Assembly: GCA_013287235.1 (NCBI GenBank)
Contig: JABDEF010000017.1
Coordinates: 1 to 23,322 of the forward strand
From: Gammaproteobacteria bacterium
GTDB taxonomy: Bacteria > Pseudomonadota > Gammaproteobacteria > DSM-16500
Direction: 5' to 3'
DNA length: 23,322 nucleotides
Translations under genes and position numbers: made by a program
The notes under the pieces: generated by a model
What the model was told of the DNA's origin: nothing
The model's input: the letters and a program-made list of their open reading frames with translations, nothing else
Databases searched by the model: none
Part shown: one piece after another, positions 20,593-23,322 of the stretch
How the letters are laid out: each line of letters starts with the position of its first letter
Position numbering within the stretch: the first letter of the stretch is position 1

Positions 20593-23288
20593 ATAGATAT
20601 TTTCGCCTTTAAACCCATTAGATTAATATCTTCATCTGTGTATGTATTTTTTCGTACAAACTTATAAAGAAATTTACGAGATGAAGCGTTAATGAAAATA
20701 CGTTCAGCATTTGTATTTCTCATGTTTTTTGCAATCATATAGGCACTCTGATTTTTATTATTTTTCAAGGATCGATTGGCCTTCTCTGATAATAACCATC
20801 GCAGACATGAGGTATTATGATGAACTGAAGCCGCCATTAAAGCCGTTTGTCCTTCCTTATCTTGAAAGTTGAGGATTTCTTTAAATAAAGCATCTGGGAT
20901 ACATTTTTTTAATTTTCGGAGTATTGTGAGATCTGCTGCCACTGCTGCAGTAATGATCGCATTTCCTAGTATATTTTTAATCGCATTACCTTGAAATATT
21001 GAAAAAAACTGATCCAACACTTTAATTTTTTGATTTTTAAGTGCATCCATAAAATGAGAATTCAGTTGTTTTTTATGATCAATCAATAATTTAGAAATAA
21101 AAGATTTTGGCAAGTTTTCAATCATTCCTTTCATGGATAATATATCGGCTTTATTAAGATATTCGATAAACTGATCAGATAATATTGTTTCAGCTGATTC
21201 TGGTGGATTACTTTTGACTAAATAGCCCAAAGATGCATTTTCAAACTTTTCTAGTAACAACTTCATTTTTGGATAATTTTTCTGCCTTGCCTGATATGCA
21301 ATGTGTTGATTAACATAATCTAGATAGTCATAGTAACTTTCGTCTTTGATCGCTCGTAATGAATGATCTGTATCTAGTGTTAGCAAGTATTCTACCACAT
21401 CAAACTGACTACGAAATGCAGCCCATGTTAATGCGGTATCATTTTTTGTATTTGTATATGCATAAATATTTTTAAATAATTCTGATGGAAAAGATTGTTG
21501 TATTTTTTTCATATCATCCAATTTACCTTGTTTGGCAAGTTGATGAAAATGTGTACCGGCTAAACCGATAGAATCTTTAAAGATTTTTATTTTTAAATCT
21601 TCTGGAATACGATTTTTCTCTTCAAAAAAGGTTTTTATTTTTTCATATTTATTATTATTGAAAGCATTTATGTAACCTCTTGCAAGAGGATAATAATCCA
21701 ATATCCCATTTTGATTCTTTTCCAATAGGTAATTGACAATATTAAAATGACCTCCTTCTGCGGCAACATTTAATAATGTATTGCCAAGTGAATCATGGAG
21801 CTTTGAAAAATCTTCAAAAATAGATAAATCTAATATTTCTATTATACTTTCTAATTTACCTGATTCTGCACATTCAAATAATTGTTCAGACAGTACCTTT
21901 AAAAATGAATTTTTGTCTTTTTCTACTATATGCTCCTTATAATATAAACCTAATTTTTTATAAGATTTTTGTCTTACCAATGCACAAATATGCAGCCCGC
22001 CTTTATATGTTAAACCACTTTTATTTTTGATATTTTGTATTTGTCCATCTGTATCTAATTGTAATATCCAATCAACGATGTCTTGATATCCCTTATAAGC
22101 TGCCGATATTAATGCTGTATCTCCGTTCTGATCTTGCGTTTCGAGTATTTTTTTAAAATCCTCTTTTGTTAAAATTTGTTTGATTGCTTTTAATCCTTCT
22201 ACATCGCCTGATTTTGCATATTCGATGAATTGCGTGTTTATTTTTTTCATGATTTCGGATAAATCAAATGTGCGATCTCGTAATAAATTTTCACACGCAT
22301 CACTGATGAAACTTAATTTAGGATGATTATAAAAATATCGATCATTGATACCTTTAAAAACCTTACGAAACTCTGTGTAAAGCGCACCTATAGCAGAATT
22401 ATTTAAAAAATCAGAATAATTACCTAAAGTTTTTCTCAAAAATGATTGAATCGATGAAATTTGACTTTTTTGAATTTTAATCGAAAATTCCAAGGAAAAA
22501 CTATTTTGATTATAAGATGCTTTTTTGATAGACTCTGCTTTTAAAAGATACGTTTCAAAGTCAATCAGAGTGGATAAAACACCCATGCGATTTGCCCAGT
22601 TATATCCGAAATATTTTTGATGAATGACCAATGACTCATCTCTTGTATTATATTCTACGATAATTTTCCCACTATGATTTCTTAAAGGAATATTGTATTC
22701 AAGAATAATATGCGGATGTTGATGTGTAATGCCTAAACGTTCAAATGTATCTAAAGAATTGATAATGAATATCAATGTATCAGGTAATTCATTGATTCGT
22801 AATCCAGAATGTTGATCTAATATTGTCGTGCTTGCTAATATATTTTGATGAAATAAACTAAATAAATCTTCTGATGTAATGTCATTCATATGATTGACCA
22901 TTTGTCTTTGTAAAGAGGCAGCGCCTCCTACTTTGACCGATGCAACACATAATTTTCCAGAGGGTTGCAATTGCCGAGGATTGGTAGAATAGCTGTTTTC
23001 ATTAAAAATACGTTCAATGATATCAATCATAGGATATTTATAATTATATCTATCATCTTTTTGTATCAAACGACACCAGTGTTCATAATAATCATCTGGA
23101 ATTGCAATCATACATTTTTTCATTAACGTGAAATATATTTTTAAAAGTGTGTGAAATCGAACGATCAATACTTGTATTTCATCTTTCGTATATTCTTGAC
23201 TACTTTTAAGACTTTTAATGCTTTTATCCATCACATCCGCTAAATATTGAATTTGTTTTAATAATGTATTTTTTGAAACATTAGACAT
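20589..23288 (-). CDS. Large ankyrin-repeat protein (start uncertain)
   Basis: An ~899-residue protein with no signal peptide or membrane helix. Residues here are counted from an in-frame TTG at 23297. Residues 1-350 are a non-repeat region without a family I recognise. From ~355 the C-terminal half carries ankyrin-like units with consensus NGDTALISAAYKGYQDIVDWIL (391-412), GNTLLNVAAEGGHFNIVNYLL (505-525), NDTALTWAAFRSQFDVVEYLL (619-639) and GQTALMAASVHHNTSCLRWLL (816-836). Most are preceded by a related helix pair (FIEYAKSGDVEGLKAI, LFECAESGKLESII, FHQLAKQGKLDDMKKI). Ankyrin proteins of this size are often secreted effectors in intracellular bacteria, which is inference here. ATG 23288 has no clear ribosome site and the frame stays open to the right edge, so the N-terminus may lie outside the window. 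Confidence 0.8.
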   Translation of the reverse strand: MSNVSKNTLLKQIQYLADVMDKSIKSLKSSQEYTKDEIQVLIVRFHTLLKIYFTLMKKCMIAIPDDYYEHWCRLIQKDDRYNYKYPMIDIIERIFNENSYSTNPRQLQPSGKLCVASVKVGGAASLQRQMVNHMNDITSEDLFSLFHQNILASTTILDQHSGLRINELPDTLIFIINSLDTFERLGITHQHPHIILEYNIPLRNHSGKIIVEYNTRDESLVIHQKYFGYNWANRMGVLSTLIDFETYLLKAESIKKASYNQNSFSLEFSIKIQKSQISSIQSFLRKTLGNYSDFLNNSAIGALYTEFRKVFKGINDRYFYNHPKLSFISDACENLLRDRTFDLSEIMKKINTQFIEYAKSGDVEGLKAIKQILTKEDFKKILETQDQNGDTALISAAYKGYQDIVDWILQLDTDGQIQNIKNKSGLTYKGGLHICALVRQKSYKKLGLYYKEHIVEKDKNSFLKVLSEQLFECAESGKLESIIEILDLSIFEDFSKLHDSLGNTLLNVAAEGGHFNIVNYLLEKNQNGILDYYPLARGYINAFNNNKYEKIKTFFEEKNRIPEDLKIKIFKDSIGLAGTHFHQLAKQGKLDDMKKIQQSFPSELFKNIYAYTNTKNDTALTWAAFRSQFDVVEYLLTLDTDHSLRAIKDESYYDYLDYVNQHIAYQARQKNYPKMKLLLEKFENASLGYLVKSNPPESAETILSDQFIEYLNKADILSMKGMIENLPKSFISKLLIDHKKQLNSHFMDALKNQKIKVLDQFFSIFQGNAIKNILGNAIITAAVAADLTILRKLKKCIPDALFKEILNFQDKEGQTALMAASVHHNTSCLRWLLSEKANRSLKNNKNQSAYMIAKNMRNTNAERIFINASSRKFLYKFVRKNTYTDEDINLMGLKAKISI

Positions 23289-23322
23289 AGTATTCAATCG
23301 ATCGAGTGGAAATTCATTAATC

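Noticed and set aside
23295..23297. TTG 23297 as the ankyrin gene start
   Set aside because: No ribosome site precedes it and the frame continues to the edge; ATG 23288 or a start outside the window is as likely.
1..23322. CRISPR array, tRNA/rRNA gene, prophage or insertion sequence
   Set aside because: No regularly spaced direct repeats, clover-leaf-like genes, integrase or transposase frames were seen; the repeats present are short palindromes.

Overview
The window is AT-rich, densely coded, bacterial chromosomal DNA. It contains pdxH, an alkyladenine glycosylase, a GlpF-type channel, an MMPL exporter, a DUF2147 protein, an eight-stranded-type outer-membrane protein and a large ankyrin protein. 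Together these suggest a Gram-negative gammaproteobacterium, probably Legionellales/Coxiellaceae-like and host-associated. That placement is inference; there is no rRNA or marker gene here to fix it. No tRNA, rRNA, CRISPR array, transposase or phage gene was seen.

Layout. 1-1966 (+): 3' part of a multi-pass membrane protein of the PTPS-related/GT-C-like type, open to the left edge. 1946-3651 (-): a small operon, cysteine-rich exported protein > outer-membrane barrel > pdxH. 3738-4166 (+): exported DUF2147 protein. 4212-5213 (-) and 5457-6542 (+): a divergent pair, a TauD-family dioxygenase and a DUF3419/BtaA-like transferase. Their 5' leaders carry the same long hairpin with compensated base changes. 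6549-11473 (-): unknown membrane protein > glpF > mpg > MMPL exporter. 11583-19567 (-): ten tightly packed genes, aroA-aroK-aroQ-aroE-DAHP synthase-aroB-aroC-pheA-tyrA-chorismate mutase. They encode the whole route from PEP and erythrose-4-phosphate through chorismate to phenylpyruvate and 4-hydroxyphenylpyruvate. 19796-20592: two small exported orphan proteins, divergently transcribed. 20589 to the right edge (-): a ~900-residue ankyrin-repeat protein.

The most interesting find lies between aroA and its promoter. A 28-codon open frame (19730-19644, -) ends in YFLGFYAFFRFYFGS and so has 9 Phe/Tyr in its last 15 codons. Its stop codon sits in a perfect 8-bp hairpin. It lies in a ~190-nt leader behind a near-consensus sigma-70 promoter. 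This looks like a Phe/Tyr-sensing leader peptide controlling an entire aromatic pathway operon. No U-tract terminator is visible. Complementarity between the leader and the aroA initiation region suggests control of translation initiation rather than classical termination.

The second find is the hairpin pair at 5233-5280 and 5390-5436, which looks like a small shared cis-regulatory RNA (or large operator) joining the dioxygenase and the BtaA-like gene. Palindromic TGTCAT-ended repeats sit immediately after stop codons at three places.
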